Source of the DNA: Henricia sp. BOLD:AAB3569
Taxonomy: Eukaryota; Echinodermata; Asteroidea; Spinulosida; Echinasteridae
Direction: 5' to 3'
DNA length: 64,000 nucleotides
Assembly (NCBI GenBank): GCA_037783545.1
Contig: JBBELK010001241.1
Coordinates: 1 to 64,000 of the forward strand
Shown here: in pieces, positions 12,001 to 26,517 of the stretch
How the letters are laid out: every line of letters begins with the position of its first letter
Position numbering within the stretch: position 1 is the stretch's first letter
Notes under the pieces: model-generated
Databases searched by the model: none
What the model saw: only the letters and a program-made list of their open reading frames with translations
What the model was told of the DNA's origin: nothing
Translations under genes and position numbers: made by a program

Positions 12001-15000
12001 TGCGCTGGTGTACATTTGTACGGCCGTTGACTCACCCCAGATTGTGACGGGAATTAGGTCAAAGTGTGTCCAAATGCCGGCAAATTTGGAAATCAAGGAA
12101 TTTTCCAACCAACTTCAAATTTTGCATGCTCCAAACTGTATATATTCCGCACTTGTCATGCAAAATTGACAGATTTTCGCTGGGAAATGACGGAGAAATT
12201 TCAGAGTTTAGGGAAAACGGAGCTCGGCTACGTGGTTATTCCCCTAACCGTGGCTGTTGGGACACCCTGCGCTGCGCTGGTGTACATTTGTACGGCCGTT
12301 GACTCACCCCAGATTGTGACGGGAATTAGGTCAAAGTGTGTCCCAAATGCCGGCAAATTTGGAAATCAAGAATTTTCCAACCAACTTCAAATTTTGCATG
12401 CTCCAAACTGTATATATTCCGCACTTGTCATGCAAAATTGACAGATTTTCGCTGGAAATGACGGAGAAATTTCAGAGTTTAGGGAAAACGGAGCTCGGCT
12501 ACGTGGTTATTTCCCCTAACCGTGGCTGTTGGGACACCCTGCGCTGCGCTGGTGTACATTTGTACGGCCGTTGACTCACCCCAGATTGTGACGGGAATTA
12601 GGTCAAAGTGTGTCCCAAATGCCGGCAAATTTGGAAATCAAGGAATTTTCCAACCAACTTCAAATTTTGCATGCTCCAAACTGTATATATTCCGCACTTG
12701 TCATGCAAAATTGACAGATTTTCGCTGGGAAATGACGGAGAAATTTCAGAGTTTAGGGAAAACGGAGCTCGGCTACGTGGTTATTCCCCTAACCGTGGCT
12801 GTTGGGACACCCTGCGCTGCGCTGGTGTACATTTGTACGGCCGTTGACTCACCCCAGATTGTGACGGGAATTAGGTCAAAGTGTGTCCCAAATGCCGGCA
12901 AATTTGGAAATCAAGGAATTTTCCAACCAACTTCAAATTTTGCATGCTCCAAACTGTATATATTCCGCACTTGTCATGCAAAATTGACAGATTTTCGCTG
13001 GGAAATGACGGAGAAATTTCAGAGTTTAGGGAAAACGGAGCTCGGCTACGTGGTTATTCCCCTAACCGTGGCTGTTGGGACACCCTGCGCTGCGCTGGTG
13101 TACATTTGTACGGCCGTTGACTCACCCCAGATTGTGACGGGAATTAGGTCAAAGTGTGTCCCAAATGCCGGCAAATTTGGAAATCAAGAATTTTCCAACC
13201 AACTTCAAAATTTTGCATGCTCAAACTGTATATATTCCGCACTTGTCATGCAAAATTGACAGATTTTCGCTGGGAAATGACGGAGAAATTTCAGAGTTTA
13301 GGGAAAACGGAGCTCGGCTACGTGGTTATTCCCCTAACCGTGGCTGTTGGGACACCCTGCGCTGCGCTGGTGTACATTTGTACGGCCGTTGACTCACCCC
13401 AGATTGTGACGGGAATTAGGTCAAAGTGTGTCCCAAATGCCGGCAAATTTGGAAATCAAGGAATTTTCCAACCAACTTCAAATTTTGCATGCTCCAAACT
13501 GTATATATTCCGCACTTGTCATGCAAAATTGACAGATTTTCGCTGGGAAATGACGGAGAAATTTCAGAGTTTAGGAAAACGGAGCTCGGCTACGTGGTTA
13601 TTCCCCTAACCGTGGCTGTTGGGACACCCTGCGCTGCGCTGGTGTACATTTGTACGGCCGTTGACTCACCCCAGATTGTGACGGGAATTAGGTCAAAGTG
13701 TGTCCCAAATGCCGGCAAATTTGGAAATCAAGGAATTTTCCAACCAACTTCAAATTTTGCATGCTCCAAACTGTATATATTCCGCACTTGTCATGCAAAA
13801 TTGACAGATTTTCGCTGGGAAATGACGGAGAAATTTCAGAGTTTAGGGAAAACGGAGCTCGGCTACGTGGTTATTTCCCTAACCGTGGCTGTTGGGACAC
13901 CCTGCGCTGCGCTGGTGTACATTTGTACGGCCGTTGACTCACCCCAGATTGTGACGGGAATTAGGTCAAAGTGTGTCCCAAATGCCGGCAAATTTGGAAA
14001 TCAAGGAATTTTCCAACCAACTTCAAATTTTGCATGCTCCAAACTGTATATATTCCGCACTTGTCATGCAAAATTGACAGATTTTCGCTGGGAAATGACG
14101 GAGAAATTTCAGAGTTTAGGGAAAACGGAGCTCGGCTACGTGGTTATTCCCTAACCGTGGCTGTTGGGACACCCTGCGCTGCGCTGGTGTACATTTGTAC
14201 GGCCGTTGACTCACCCCAGATTGTGACGGGAATTAGGTCAAAGTGTGTCCCAAATGCCGGCAAATTTGGAAATCAAGGAATTTTCCAACCAACTTCAAAT
14301 TTTGCATGCTCCAAACTGTATATATTCCGCACTTGTCATGCAAAATTGACAGATTTTCGCTGGGAAATGACGGAGAAATTTCAGAGTTTAGGGAAAACGG
14401 AGCTCGGCTACGTGGTTATTCCCCTAACCGTGGCTGTTGGGACACCCTGCGCTGCGCTGGTGTACATTTGTACGGCCGTTGACTCACCCCAGATTGTGAC
14501 GGGAATTAGGTCAAAGTGTGTCCCAAATGCCGGCAAATTTGGAAATCAAGGAATTTTCCAACCAACTTCAAATTTTGCATGCTCAAAACTGTATATATTC
14601 CGCACTTGTCATGCAAAATTGACAGATTTTCGCTGGGAAATGACGGAGAAATTTCAGAGTTTAGGGAAAACGGAGCTCGGCTACGTGGTTATTCCCCTAA
14701 CCGTGGCTGTTGGGACACCCTGCGCTGCGCTGGTGTACATTTGTACGGCCGTTGACTCACCCCAGATTGTGACGGGAATTAGGTCAAAGTGTGTCCCAAA
14801 TGCCGGCAAATTTGGAAATCAAGGAATTTTCCAACCAACTTCAAATTTTGCATGCTCCAAACTGTATATATTCCGCACTTGTCATGCAAAATTGACAGAT
14901 TTTCGCTGGGAAATGACGGAGAAATTTCAGAGTTTAGGGAAAACGGAGCTCGGCTACGTGGTTATTTCCCTAACCGTGGCTGTTGGGACACCCTGCGCTG

Positions 15001-18000
15001 CGCTGGTGTACATTTGTACGGCCGTTGACTCACCCCAGATTGTGACGGGAATTAGGTCAAAGTGTGTCCCAAATGCCGGCAAATTTGGAAATCAAGGAAT
15101 TTTCCAACCAACTTCAAATTTTGCATGCTCAAAACTGTATATATTCCGCACTTGTCATGCAAAATTGACAGATTTTCGCTGGGAAATGACGGAGAAATTT
15201 CAGAGTTTAGGGAAAACGGAGCTCGGCTACGTGGTTATTCCCCTAACCGTGGCTGTTGGGACACCCTGCGCTGCGCTGGTGTACATTTGTACGGCCGTTG
15301 ACTCACCCCAGATTGTGACGGGAATTAGGTCAAAGTGTGTCCCAAATGCCGGCAAATTGGAAATCAAGGAATTTTCAACCAACTTCAAATTTTGCATGCT
15401 CCAAACTGTATATATTCCGCACTTGTCATGCAAAATTGACAGATTTTCGCTGGGAAATGACGGAGAAATTTCAGAGTTTAGGGAAAACGGAGCTCGGCTA
15501 CGTGGTTATTCCCCTAACCGTGGCTGTTGGGACACCCTGCGCTGCGCTGGTGTACATTTGTACGGCCGTTGACTCACCCCAGATTGTGACGGGAATTAGG
15601 TCAAAGTGTGTCCCAAATGCCGGCAAATTTGGAAATCAAGGAATTTTCCAACCAACTTCAAATTTGCATGCTCCAAACTGTATATATTCCGCACTTGTCA
15701 TGCAAAATTGACAGATTTTCGCTGGAAATGACGGAGAAATTTCAGAGTTTAGGGAAAACGGAGCTCGGCTACGTGGTTATTCCCCTAACCGTGGCTGTTG
15801 GGACACCCTGCGCTGCGCTGGTGTACATTTGTACGGCCGTTGACTCACCCCAGATTGTGACGGGAATTAGGTCAAAGTGTGTCCCAAATGCCGGCAAATT
15901 TGGAAATCAAGGAATTTTCCAACCAACTTCAAATTTTGCATGCTCCAAACTGTATATATTCCGCACTTGTCATGCAAAATTGACAGATTTTCGCTGGGAA
16001 ATGACGGAGAAATTTCAGAGTTTAGGGAAAACGGAGCTCGGCTACGTGGTTATTCCCCTAACCGTGGCTGTTGGGACACCCTGCGCTGCGCTGGTGTACA
16101 TTTGTACGGCCGTTGACTCACCCCAGATTGTGACGGGAATTAGGTCAAAGTGTGTCCCAAATGCCGGCAAATTTGGAAATCAAGGAATTTTCCAACCAAC
16201 TTCAAATTTTGCATGCTCCAAACTGTATATATTCCGCACTTGTCATGCAAAATTGACAGATTTTCGCTGGGAAATGACGGAGAAATTTCAGAGTTTAGGA
16301 AAACGGAGCTCGGCTACGTGGTTATTCCCCTAACCGTGGCTGTTGGGACACCCTGCGCTGCGCTGGTGTACATTTGTACGGCCGTTGACTCACCCCAGAT
16401 TGTGACGGGAATTAGGTCAAAGTGTGTCCCAAATGCCGGCAAATTTGGAAATCAAGGAATTTTCCAACCAACTTCAAATTTTGCATGCTCCAAACTGTAT
16501 ATATTCCGCACTTGTCATGCAAAATTGACAGATTTTCGCTGGGAATGACGGAGAAATTTCAGAGTTTAGGGAAAACGGAGCTCGGCTACGTGGTTATTCC
16601 CTAACCGTGGCTGTTGGGACACCCTGCGCTGCGCTGGTGTACATTTGTACGGCCGTTGACTCACCCCAGATTGTGACGGGAATTAGGTCAAAGTGTGTCC
16701 CAAATGCCGGCAAATTTGGAAATCAAGGAATTTTCCAACCAACTTCAAATTTTGCATGCTCCAAACTGTATATATTCCGCACTTGTCATGCAAAATTGAC
16801 AGATTTTCGCTGGGAAATGACGGAGAAATTTCAGAGTTTAGGGAAAACGGAGCTCGGCTACGTGGTTATTCCCCTAACCGTGGCTGTTGGGACACCCTGC
16901 GCTGCGCTGGTGTACATTTGTACGGCCGTTGACTCACCCAGATTGTGACGGGAATTAGGTCAAAGTGTGTCCCAAATGCCGGCAAATTTGGAAATCAAGG
17001 AATTTTCCAACCAACTTCAAATTTTGCATGCTCCAAACTGTATATATTCCGCACTTGTCATGCAAAATTGACAGATTTTCGCTGGGAAATGACGGAGAAA
17101 TTTCAGAGTTTAGGGAAAACGGAGCTCGGCTACGTGGTTATTCCCTAACCGTGGCTGTTGGGACACCCTGCGCTGCGCTGGTGTACATTTGTACGGCCGT
17201 TGACTCACCCCAGATTGTGACGGGAATTAGGTCAAAGTGTGTCCCAAATGCCGGCAAATTTGGAAATCAAGGAATTTTCCAACCAACTTCAAATTTTGCA
17301 TGCTCCAAACTGTATATATTCCGCACTTGTCATGCAAAATTGACAGATTTTCGCTGGGAAATGACGGAGAAATTTCAGAGTTTAGGGAAAACGGAGCTCG
17401 GCTACGTGGTTATTTCCCCTAACCGTGGCTGTTGGGACACCCTGCGCTGCGCTGGTGTACATTTGTACGGCCGTTGACTCACCCCAGATTGTGACGGGAA
17501 TTAGTCAAAGTGTGTCCCAAATGCCGGCAAATTTGGAAATCAAGGAATTTTCCAACCAACTTCAAATTTGCATGCTCCAAACTGTATATATTCCGCACTT
17601 GTCATGCAAAATTGACAGATTTTCGCTGGGAAATGACGGAGAAATTTCAGAGTTTAGGGAAAACGGAGCTCGGCTACGTGGTTATTCCCCTAACCGTGGC
17701 TGTTGGGACACCCTGCGCTGCGCTGGTGTACATTTGTACGGCCGTTGACTCACCCCAGATTGTGACGGGAATTAGGTCAAAGTGTGTCCCAAATGCCGGC
17801 AAATTTGGAAATCAAGGAATTTTCCAACCAACTTCAAATTTTGCATGCTCCAAACTGTATATATTCCGCACTTGTCATGCAAAATTGACAGATTTTCGCT
17901 GGGAAATGACGGAGAAATTTCAGAGTTTAGGGAAAACGGAGCTCGGCTACGTGGTTATTCCCCTAACCGTGGCTGTTGGGACACCTGCGCTGCGCTGGTG

Positions 18001-21000
18001 TACATTTGTACGGCCGTTGACTCACCCCAGATTGTGACGGGAATTAGGTCAAAGTGTGTCCCAAATGCCGGCAAATTTGGAAATCAAGGAATTTTCCAAC
18101 CAACTTCAAATTTTGCATGCTCCAAACTGTATATATTCCGCACTTGTCATGCAAAATTGACAGATTTTCGCTGGGAAATGACGGAGAAATTTCAGAGTTT
18201 AGGGAAAACGGAGCTCGGCTACGTGGTTATTCCCCTAACCGTGGCTGTTGGACACCCTGCGCTGCGCTGGTGTACATTTGTACGGCCGTTGACTCACCCC
18301 AGATTGTGACGGGAATTAGGTCAAAGTGTGTCCCAAATGCCGGCAAATTTGGAAATCAAGGAATTTTCCAACAACTTCAAATTTTGCATGCTCCAAACTG
18401 TATATATTCCGCACTTGTCATGCAAAATTGACAGATTTTCGCTGGGAAATGACGGAGAAATTTCAGAGTTTAGGGAAAACGGAGCTCGGCTACGTGGTTA
18501 TTCCCTAACCGTGGCTGTTGGGACACCCTGCGCTGCGCTGGTGTACATTTGTACGGCCGTTGACTCACCCCAGATTGTGACGGGAATTAGGTCAAAGTGT
18601 GTCCCAAATGCCGGCAAATTTGGAAATCAAGGAATTTTCCAACCAACTTCAAATTTGCATGCTCAAACTGTATATATTCCGCACTTGTCATGCAAAATTG
18701 ACAGATTTTCGCTGGGAAATGACGGAGAAATTTCAGAGTTTAGGGAAAACGGAGCTCGGCTACGTGGTTATTCCCCTAACCGTGGCTGTTGGGACACCCT
18801 GCGCTGCGCTGGTGTACATTTGTACGGCCGTTGACTCACCCAGATTGTGACGGGAATTAGGTCAAAGTGTGTCCCAAATGCCGGCAAATTGGAAATCAAG
18901 GAATTTTCCAACCAACTTCAAATTTGCATGCTCCAAACTGTATATATTCCGCACTTGTCATGCAAAATTGACAGATTTTCGCTGGGAAATGACGGAGAAA
19001 TTTCAGAGTTTAGGGAAAACGGAGCTCGGCTACGTGGTTATTCCCTAACCGTGGCTGTTGGGACACCCTGCGCTGCGCTGGTGTACATTTGTACGGCCGT
19101 TGACTCACCCCAGATTGTGACGGGAATTAGGTCAAAGTGTGTCCCAAATGCCGGCAAATTTGGAAATCAAGGAATTTTCCAACCAACTTCAAATTTTGCA
19201 TGCTCCAAACTGTATATATTCCGCACTTGTCATGCAAAATTGACAGATTTTCGCTGGGAAATGACGGAGAAATTTCAGAGTTTAGGGAAAACGGAGCTCG
19301 GCTACGTGGTTATTCCCCTAACCGTGGCTGTTGGGACACCCTGCGCTGCGCTGGTGTACATTTGTACGGCCGTTGACTCACCCCAGATTGTGACGGGAAT
19401 TAGGTCAAAGTGTGTCCCAAATGCCGGCAAATTTGGAAATCAAGGAATTTTCCAACCAACTTCAAATTTTGCATGCTCCAAACTGTATATATTCCGCACT
19501 TGTCATGCAAAATTGACAGATTTTCGCTGGAAATGACGGAGAAATTTCAGAGTTTAGGGAAAACGGAGCTCGGCTACGTGGTTATTCCCCTAACCGTGGC
19601 TGTTGGGACACCCTGCGCTGCGCTGGTGTACATTTGTACGGCCCGTTGACTCACCCCAGATTGTGACGGGAATTAGGTCAAAGTGTGTCCCAAATGCCGG
19701 CAAATTTGGAAATCAAGGAATTTTCCAACCAACTTCAAATTTTGCATGCTCCAAACTGTATATATTCCGCACTTGTCATGCAAAATTGACAGATTTTCGC
19801 TGGAAATGACGGAGAAATTTCAGAGTTTAGGGAAAACGGAGCTCGGCTACGTGTTATTCCCCTAACCGTGGCTGTTGGGACACCCTGCGCTGCGCTGGTG
19901 TACATTTGTACGGCCGTTGACTCACCCCAGATTGTGACGGGAATTAGGTCAAAGTGTGTCCCAAATGCCGGCAAATTTGAAATCAAGGAATTTTCCAACC
20001 AACTTCAAATTTTTGCATGCTCCAAACTGTATATATTCCGCACTTGTCATGCAAAATTGACAGATTTTCGCTGGGAAATGACGGAGAAATTTCAGAGTTT
20101 AGGGAAAACGGAGCTCGGCTACGTGGTTATTCCCTAACCGTGGCTGTTGGGACACCCTGCGCTGCGCTGGTGTACATTTGTACGGCCGTTGACTCACCCC
20201 AGATTGTGACGGGAATTAGGTCAAAGTGTGTCCCAAATTGCCGGCAAATTTGGAAATCAAGGAATTTTCCAACCAACTTCAAATTTTGCATGCTCCAAAA
20301 CTGTATATATTCCGCACTTGTCATGCAAAATTGACAGATTTTCGCTGGGAAATGACGGAGAAATTTCAGAGTTTAGGGAAAACGGAGCTCGGCTACGTGG
20401 TTATTCCCCTAACCGTGGCTGTTGGGACACCCTGCGCTGCGCTGGTGTACATTTGTACGGCCGTTGACTCACCCCAGATTGTGACGGGAATTAGGTCAAA
20501 GTGTGTCCCAAATGCCGGCAAATTTGGAAATCAAGGAATTTTCCAACCAACTTCAAATTTTGCATGCTCCAAACTGTATATATTCCGCACTTGTCATGCA
20601 AAATTGACAGATTTTCGCTGGGAAATGACGGAGAAATTTCAGAGTTTAGGGAAAACGGAGCTCGGCTACGTGGTTATTCCCCTAACCGTGGCTGTTGGGA
20701 CACCCTGCGCTGCGCTGGTGTACATTTGTACGGCCGTTGACTCACCCCAGATTGTGACGGGAATTAGGTCAAAGTGTGTCCCAAATGCCGGCAAATTTGG
20801 AAATCAAGGAATTTTCCAACCAACTTCAAATTTGGCATGCTCAAACTGTATATATTCCGCACTTGTCATGCAAAATTGACAGATTTTCGCTGGGAAATGA
20901 CGGAGAAATTTCAGAGTTTAGGGAAAACGGAGCTCGGCTACGTGGTTATTCCCCTAACCGTGGCTGTTGGGACACCCTGCGCTGCGCTGGTGTACATTTG

Positions 21001-23219
21001 TACGCCGTTGACTCACCCCAGATTGTGACGGGAATTAGGTCAAAGTGTGTCCCAAATGCCGGCAAATTTGGAAATCAAGGAATTTTCCAACCAACTTCAA
21101 ATTTTGCATGCTCCAAACTGTATATATTCCGCACTTGTCATGCAAAATTGACAGATTTTCGCTGGAAATGACGGAGAAATTTCAGAGTTTAGGGAAAACG
21201 GAGCTCGGCTACGTGGTTATTCCCCTAACCGTGGCTGTTGGGACACCCTGCGCTGCGCTGGTGTACATTTGTACGGCCGTTGACTCACCCCAGATTGTGA
21301 CGGGAATTAGGTCAAAGTGTGTCCCAAATGCCGGCAAATTTGGAAATCAAGGAATTTTCCAACAACTTCAAATTTTGCATGCTCCAAACTGTATATATTC
21401 CGCACTTGTCATGCAAAATTGACAGATTTCGCTGGGAAATGACGGAGAAATTTCAGAGTTTAGGGAAAACGAGCTCGGCTACGTGGTTATTCCCCTAACC
21501 GTGGCTGTTGGGACACCCTGCGCTGCGCTGGTGTACATTTGTACGGCCGTTGACTCACCCCAGATTGTGACGGGAATTAGGTCAAAGTGTGTCCCAAATG
21601 CCGGCAAATTTGGAAATCAAGGAATTTTCCAACCAACTTCAAATTTTGCATGCTCCAAACTGTATATATTCCGCACTTGTCATGCAAAATTGACAGATTT
21701 TCGCTGGGAAATGACGGAGAAATTTCAGAGTTTAGGGAAAACGGAGCTCGGCTACGTGGTTATTCCCCTAACCGTGGCTGTTGGGACACCCTGCGCTGCG
21801 CTGGTGTACATTTGTACGGCCGTTGACTCACCCAGATTGTGACGGGAATTAGGTCAAAGTGTGTCCCAAATGCCGGCAAATTTGGAAATCAAGGAATTTT
21901 CCAACCAACTTCAAATTTTGCATGCTCCAAACTGTATATATTCCGCACTTGTCATGCAAAATTGACAGATTTTCGCTGGGAAATGACGGAGAGATTTCAG
22001 AGTTTAGGGAAAACGGAGCTCGGCTACGTGGTTATTCCCCTAACCGTGGCTGTTGGGACACCCTGCGCTACGCTGGTGTACATTTTTACGGCCGTTGACT
22101 CACCCCAGATTGTGACGGAATTAGGTCAAATTGTGTCCCAAATGCCGACAAATTTGGAAATCAAGGAATTTTCCAACCAACTTCAAATTTTGCATGCTCC
22201 AAACTGTATATATTCCGCACTTGTCATGCAGAATTGACAGATTTTCGCTGGGAATGACGGAGAAATTCCAGAGTTTAGGGAAAACGGAGCTCGGCTACGT
22301 GGTTATTCCCCTAACCGTGGCTGTTGGGACACCCTGCGCTGCGCTGGTGAACATTTGTACGGCCGTTGACTCACCCCAGATTGTGACGGGAATTAGGTCA
22401 AAGTGTGTCCCAAATGCCGGCAAATTTGGAAATCAAGGAATTTTCCAACCAACTTCAAATTTTGCATGCTCCAAACTGTATATATTCCGCACTTGTCATG
22501 TAAAATTGACAGATTTTCGCTGGGAAATGACGGAGAAATTTCAGAGTTTAGGGAAAACGGAGCTCGGCTACGTGGTTATTCCCCTAACCGTGGCTGTTGG
22601 GACACCCTGCGCTGCGCTGGTGTACATTTGTACGGCCGTTGACTCACCCCAGATTGTGACGGGAATTAGGTCAAAGTGTGTCCCAAATGCCGGCAAATTT
22701 GGAAATCAAGGAATTTTCCAACCAACTTCAAATTTTGCATGCTCCAAACTGTATATATTCCGCACTTGTCATGCAAAATTGACAGATTTTCGCTGGGAAA
22801 TGACGGAGAAATTTCAGAGTTTAGGGAAAACGGAGCTCGGCTACGTGGTTATTCCCCTAACCGTGGCTGTTGGGACACCTGCGCTGCGCTGGTGTACATT
22901 TGTACGGCCGTTGACTCACCCCAGATTGTGACGGGAATTAGGTCAAAGTGTGTCCCAAATGCCGGCAAATTTGGAAATCAAGGAATTTTCCAACCAACTT
23001 CAAATTTTGCATGCTCCAAACTGTATATATTCCGCACTTGTCATGCAAAATTGACAGATTTTCGCTGGGAAATGACGGAGAAATTTCAGAGTTTAGGGAA
23101 AACGGAGCTCGGCTACGTGGTTATTCCCCTAACCGTGGCTGTTGGGACACCCTGCGCTGCGCTGGTGTACATTTGTACGGCCGTTGACTCACCCAGATTG
23201 TGACGGGAATTAGGTCAAA
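9076..23219 (+). repeat. Block 3: near-homogeneous type A with single-base deletions
   Basis: This block holds 52 monomers from anchor 9076 to 22948, nearly all type A. Substitutions are rare, but anchor spacing is often 269-272 bp because single bases are lost from short runs: CCCC to CCC in the GGTTATTCCCCTAACC segment, GCTGGG to GCTGG, CACCCC to CACCC, CTCC to CTC and TTTAGGG to TTTAGG. Insertions of one base also occur, for example near 20240, 20299 and 19643. Variants ATTTCCC (13698 and 14789 monomers) and TGCTCAAAAC (14516 and 15062) repeat those of block 1. A cluster of substitutions marks the 21859-22403 monomers. Confidence 0.94.
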
Positions 23220-26200
23220 GTGTGTCCCAAATGCCGGCAAATTTGTAAATCAAGGAATTTTCCAACCAACTTCAAATTTTGCATGCTCCAAACTGTATAT
23301 ATTCCGCACTTGTCATGCAAAATTGACAGATTTTCGCTGGGAAATGACGGAGAAATTTCAGAGTTTAGGGAAAACGGAGCTCGGCTGCGTGGTTATTCCC
23401 CTAACCGTGGCTGTTGGGACACCCTGCGCCGCGCTGGTGTACATTTGTACGGCCGTTGACTCACTCCAGATTGAGACGGGAATTAGGTCAAAGTGTGTCC
23501 CAAATGCCGGCAAATTGGAAATCAAGAATTTTCCAACCAACTTCAAATTTTGCATGCTCCAAACTGTATATATTCCGCACTTGTCATGCAAAATTGACAG
23601 ATTTTCGCTGGGAAATGACGGAGAAATTTCAGAGTTTAGGGAAAACGGAGCTCGGCTGCGTGGTTATTCCCCTAACCGTGGCTGTTGGGACACCCTGCGC
23701 ATGCGCCGCGCTGGTGTACATTTGTACGGCCGTTGACTCACCCCAGATTGTGACGGGAATTAGGTCAAAGTGTGTCCCAAATGCCGGCAAATTTGGAAAT
23801 CAAGGAATTTGTTCAACCAACTTCAAATTTGCATGCTCCAAACTGTATATATTCCGCACTTGTCATGCAAAATTGACAGATTTTCGCTGAGAAATGACGG
23901 AGAAATTTCAGAGTTTAGGGAAAAACGGAGCTCGGCTGCGTGGTCATTCCCCTAACCGTGGCTGTTGGGACACCCTGCGCATGCGCCGCGCTGGTGTACA
24001 TTTGTACGGCCGTTGACTCACCCCAGATTGTGACGGGAATTAGGTCAAAGTGTGTCCCAAATGCCGGCAAATTTGGAAATCAAGGAATTTTCCAACCAAC
24101 TTCAAATTTTGCATGCTCCAAACTGTATATTTTCCGCACTTGTCATGCAAAATTAACAGATTTTCGCTGGGAAATGACGGAGAAATTTCAGAGTTTAGGG
24201 AAAACGGAGCTCGGCTGCGTGGTTATTCCCCTAACCGTGGCTGTTGGGACACCCTGCGCATGCGCCGCGCTGGTGTACATTTGTACGGCCGTTGACTCAC
24301 CCCAGATTGTGACGGGAATTAGGTCAAAGTGTGTCCCAAATGCCGGCAAATTTGGAAATCAAGGAATTTGTTCAACCAACTTCAAAATTTTGCATGCTCC
24401 AAACTGTATATATTCCGCACTTGTCATGTAAAATTGACAGATTTTCGCTGGGAAATGACGGAGAAATTTCAGAGTTTAGGGAAAACGGAGCTCGGCTACG
24501 TGGTTATTCCCCTAACCGTGGCTGTTGGGACACCCTGCGCTGCGCTGGTGTACATTTGTACGGCCGTTGACTCACCCAGATTGTGACGGGAATTAGGTCA
24601 AAGTGTGTCCCAAATGCCGGCAAATTTGGAAATCAAGGAATTTTCCAACCAACTTCAAATTTTGCATGCTCAAACTGTATATATTCCGCACTTGTCATGT
24701 AAAATTGACAGATTTTCGCTGGGAAATGACGGAGAAATTTCAGAGTTTAGGGAAAACGGAGCTCGGCTACGTGGTTATTCCCCTAACCGTGGCTGTTGGG
24801 ACACCCTGCGCTGCGCTGGTGTAACATTTGTACGGCCGTTGACTCACCCCAGATTGTGACGGGAATTAGGTCAAAGTGTGTCCCAAATGCCGGCAAATTT
24901 GAAATCAAGGAATTTTCCAACCAACTTCAAATTTTGCATGCTCCAAACTGTATATATTCCGCACTTGTCATGCAAAATTGACAGATTTTCGCTGGGAAAT
25001 GACGGAGAAATTTCAGAGTTTAGGGAAAACGGAGCTCGGCTACGTGGTTATTCCCCTAACCGTGGCTGTTGGGACACCCTGCGCTGCGCTGGTGTACATT
25101 TGTACGGCCGTTGACTCACCCCAGATTGTGACGGAATTAGGTCAAAGTGTGTCCCAAATGCCGGCAAATTTGAAATCAGGAATTTTCCAACCAACTTCAA
25201 ATTTTGCATGCTCCAAACTGTATATATTCCGCACTTGTCATGCAAAATTGACAGATTTCGCTGGAAATGACGGAGAAATTTCAGAGTTTAGGGAAAACGG
25301 AGCTCGGCTACGTGGTTATTCCCCTAACCGTGGCTGTTGGGACACCCTGCGCTGCGCTGGTGTACATTTGTACGGCCGTTGACTCACCCAAGATTGTGAC
25401 GGGAATTAGGTCAAAGTGTGTCCCAAATGCCGGCAAATTTGGAAATCAAGGAATTTTCCAACCAACTTCAAATTTTGCATGCTCCAAACTGTATATATTC
25501 CGCACTTGTCATGCAAATTGACAGATTTTCGCTGGGAAATGACGGAGAAATTTCAGAGTTTAGGGAAAACGGAGCTCGGCTGCGTGGTTATTCCCTAACC
25601 GTGGCTGTTGGGACACCCTGCGCCGCGCTGGTGTACATTTGTACGGCCGTTGACTCACTCCAGATTGAGACGGGAATTAGGTCAAAGTGTGTCCCAAAAT
25701 GCCGGCAAATTTGGAAATCAAGGAATTTTCCAACCAACTTCAAATTTTGCATGCTCCAAACTGTATATATTCCGCACTTGTCATGCAAAATTGACAGATT
25801 TTCGCTGGGAAATGACGGAGAAATTTCAGAGTTTAGGGAAAACGGAGCTCGGCTGCGTGGTTATTCCCCTAACCGTGGCTGTTTGGACACCCTGCGCATG
25901 CGCCGCGCTGGTGTACATTTGTACGGCCGTTGACTCACCCCAGATTGTGACGGGAATTAGGTCAAAGTGTGTCCCAAATGCCGGCAAATTTGGAAATCAA
26001 GGAATTTGTTCCAACCAACTTCAAAATTTTGCATGCTCCAAACTGTATATATTCCGCACTTGTCATGCAAAATTGACAGATTTTCGCTGAGAAATGACGG
26101 AGAAATTTCAGAGTTTAGGGAAAACGGAGCTCGGCTGCGTGGTTATTCCCTAACCGTGGCTGTTGGGACACCCTGCGCATGCGCCGCGCTGGTGTACATT

Positions 26201-26517
26201 TGTACGGCCGTTGACTCACCCCAGATTGTGACGGGAATTAGGTCAAAGTGTGTCCCAAATGCCGGCAAATTTGGAAATCAAGAATTTTCCAACCAACTTC
26301 AAATTTTGCATGCTCCAAACAGTATATATTCCGCACTTGTCATGCAAAATTGACAGATTTTCGCTGGGAAATGACGGAAATTTCAGAGTTTAGGGAAAAC
26401 GGAGCTCGGCTGCGTGGTTATTCCCCTAACCGTGGCTGTTGGGACACCCTGCGCCGCGCTGGTGTACATTTGTACGGCCGTTGACTCACCCCAGATTGTG
26501 ACGGGAATTAGGTCAAA
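23220..26517 (+). repeat. Block 4: transition between type A and type B
   Basis: Anchors: 23220, 23493, 23770, 24050, 24329, 24603, 24876, 25147, 25416, 25687, 25967, 26248. Types run B, B+6, B+6, B+6, four type A, then B. The trio starting at 23220 is repeated at 25416 (2196 bp later). In both, a monomer ending ACTCACTCCAGATTGAGAC is followed by B+6 and then by a monomer with GAATTTGTTC and GCTGAGAAATG. CATGTAAAATT is shared by the 24329 and 24603 monomers and also by 22403. Short deletions are frequent. Confidence 0.9.
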
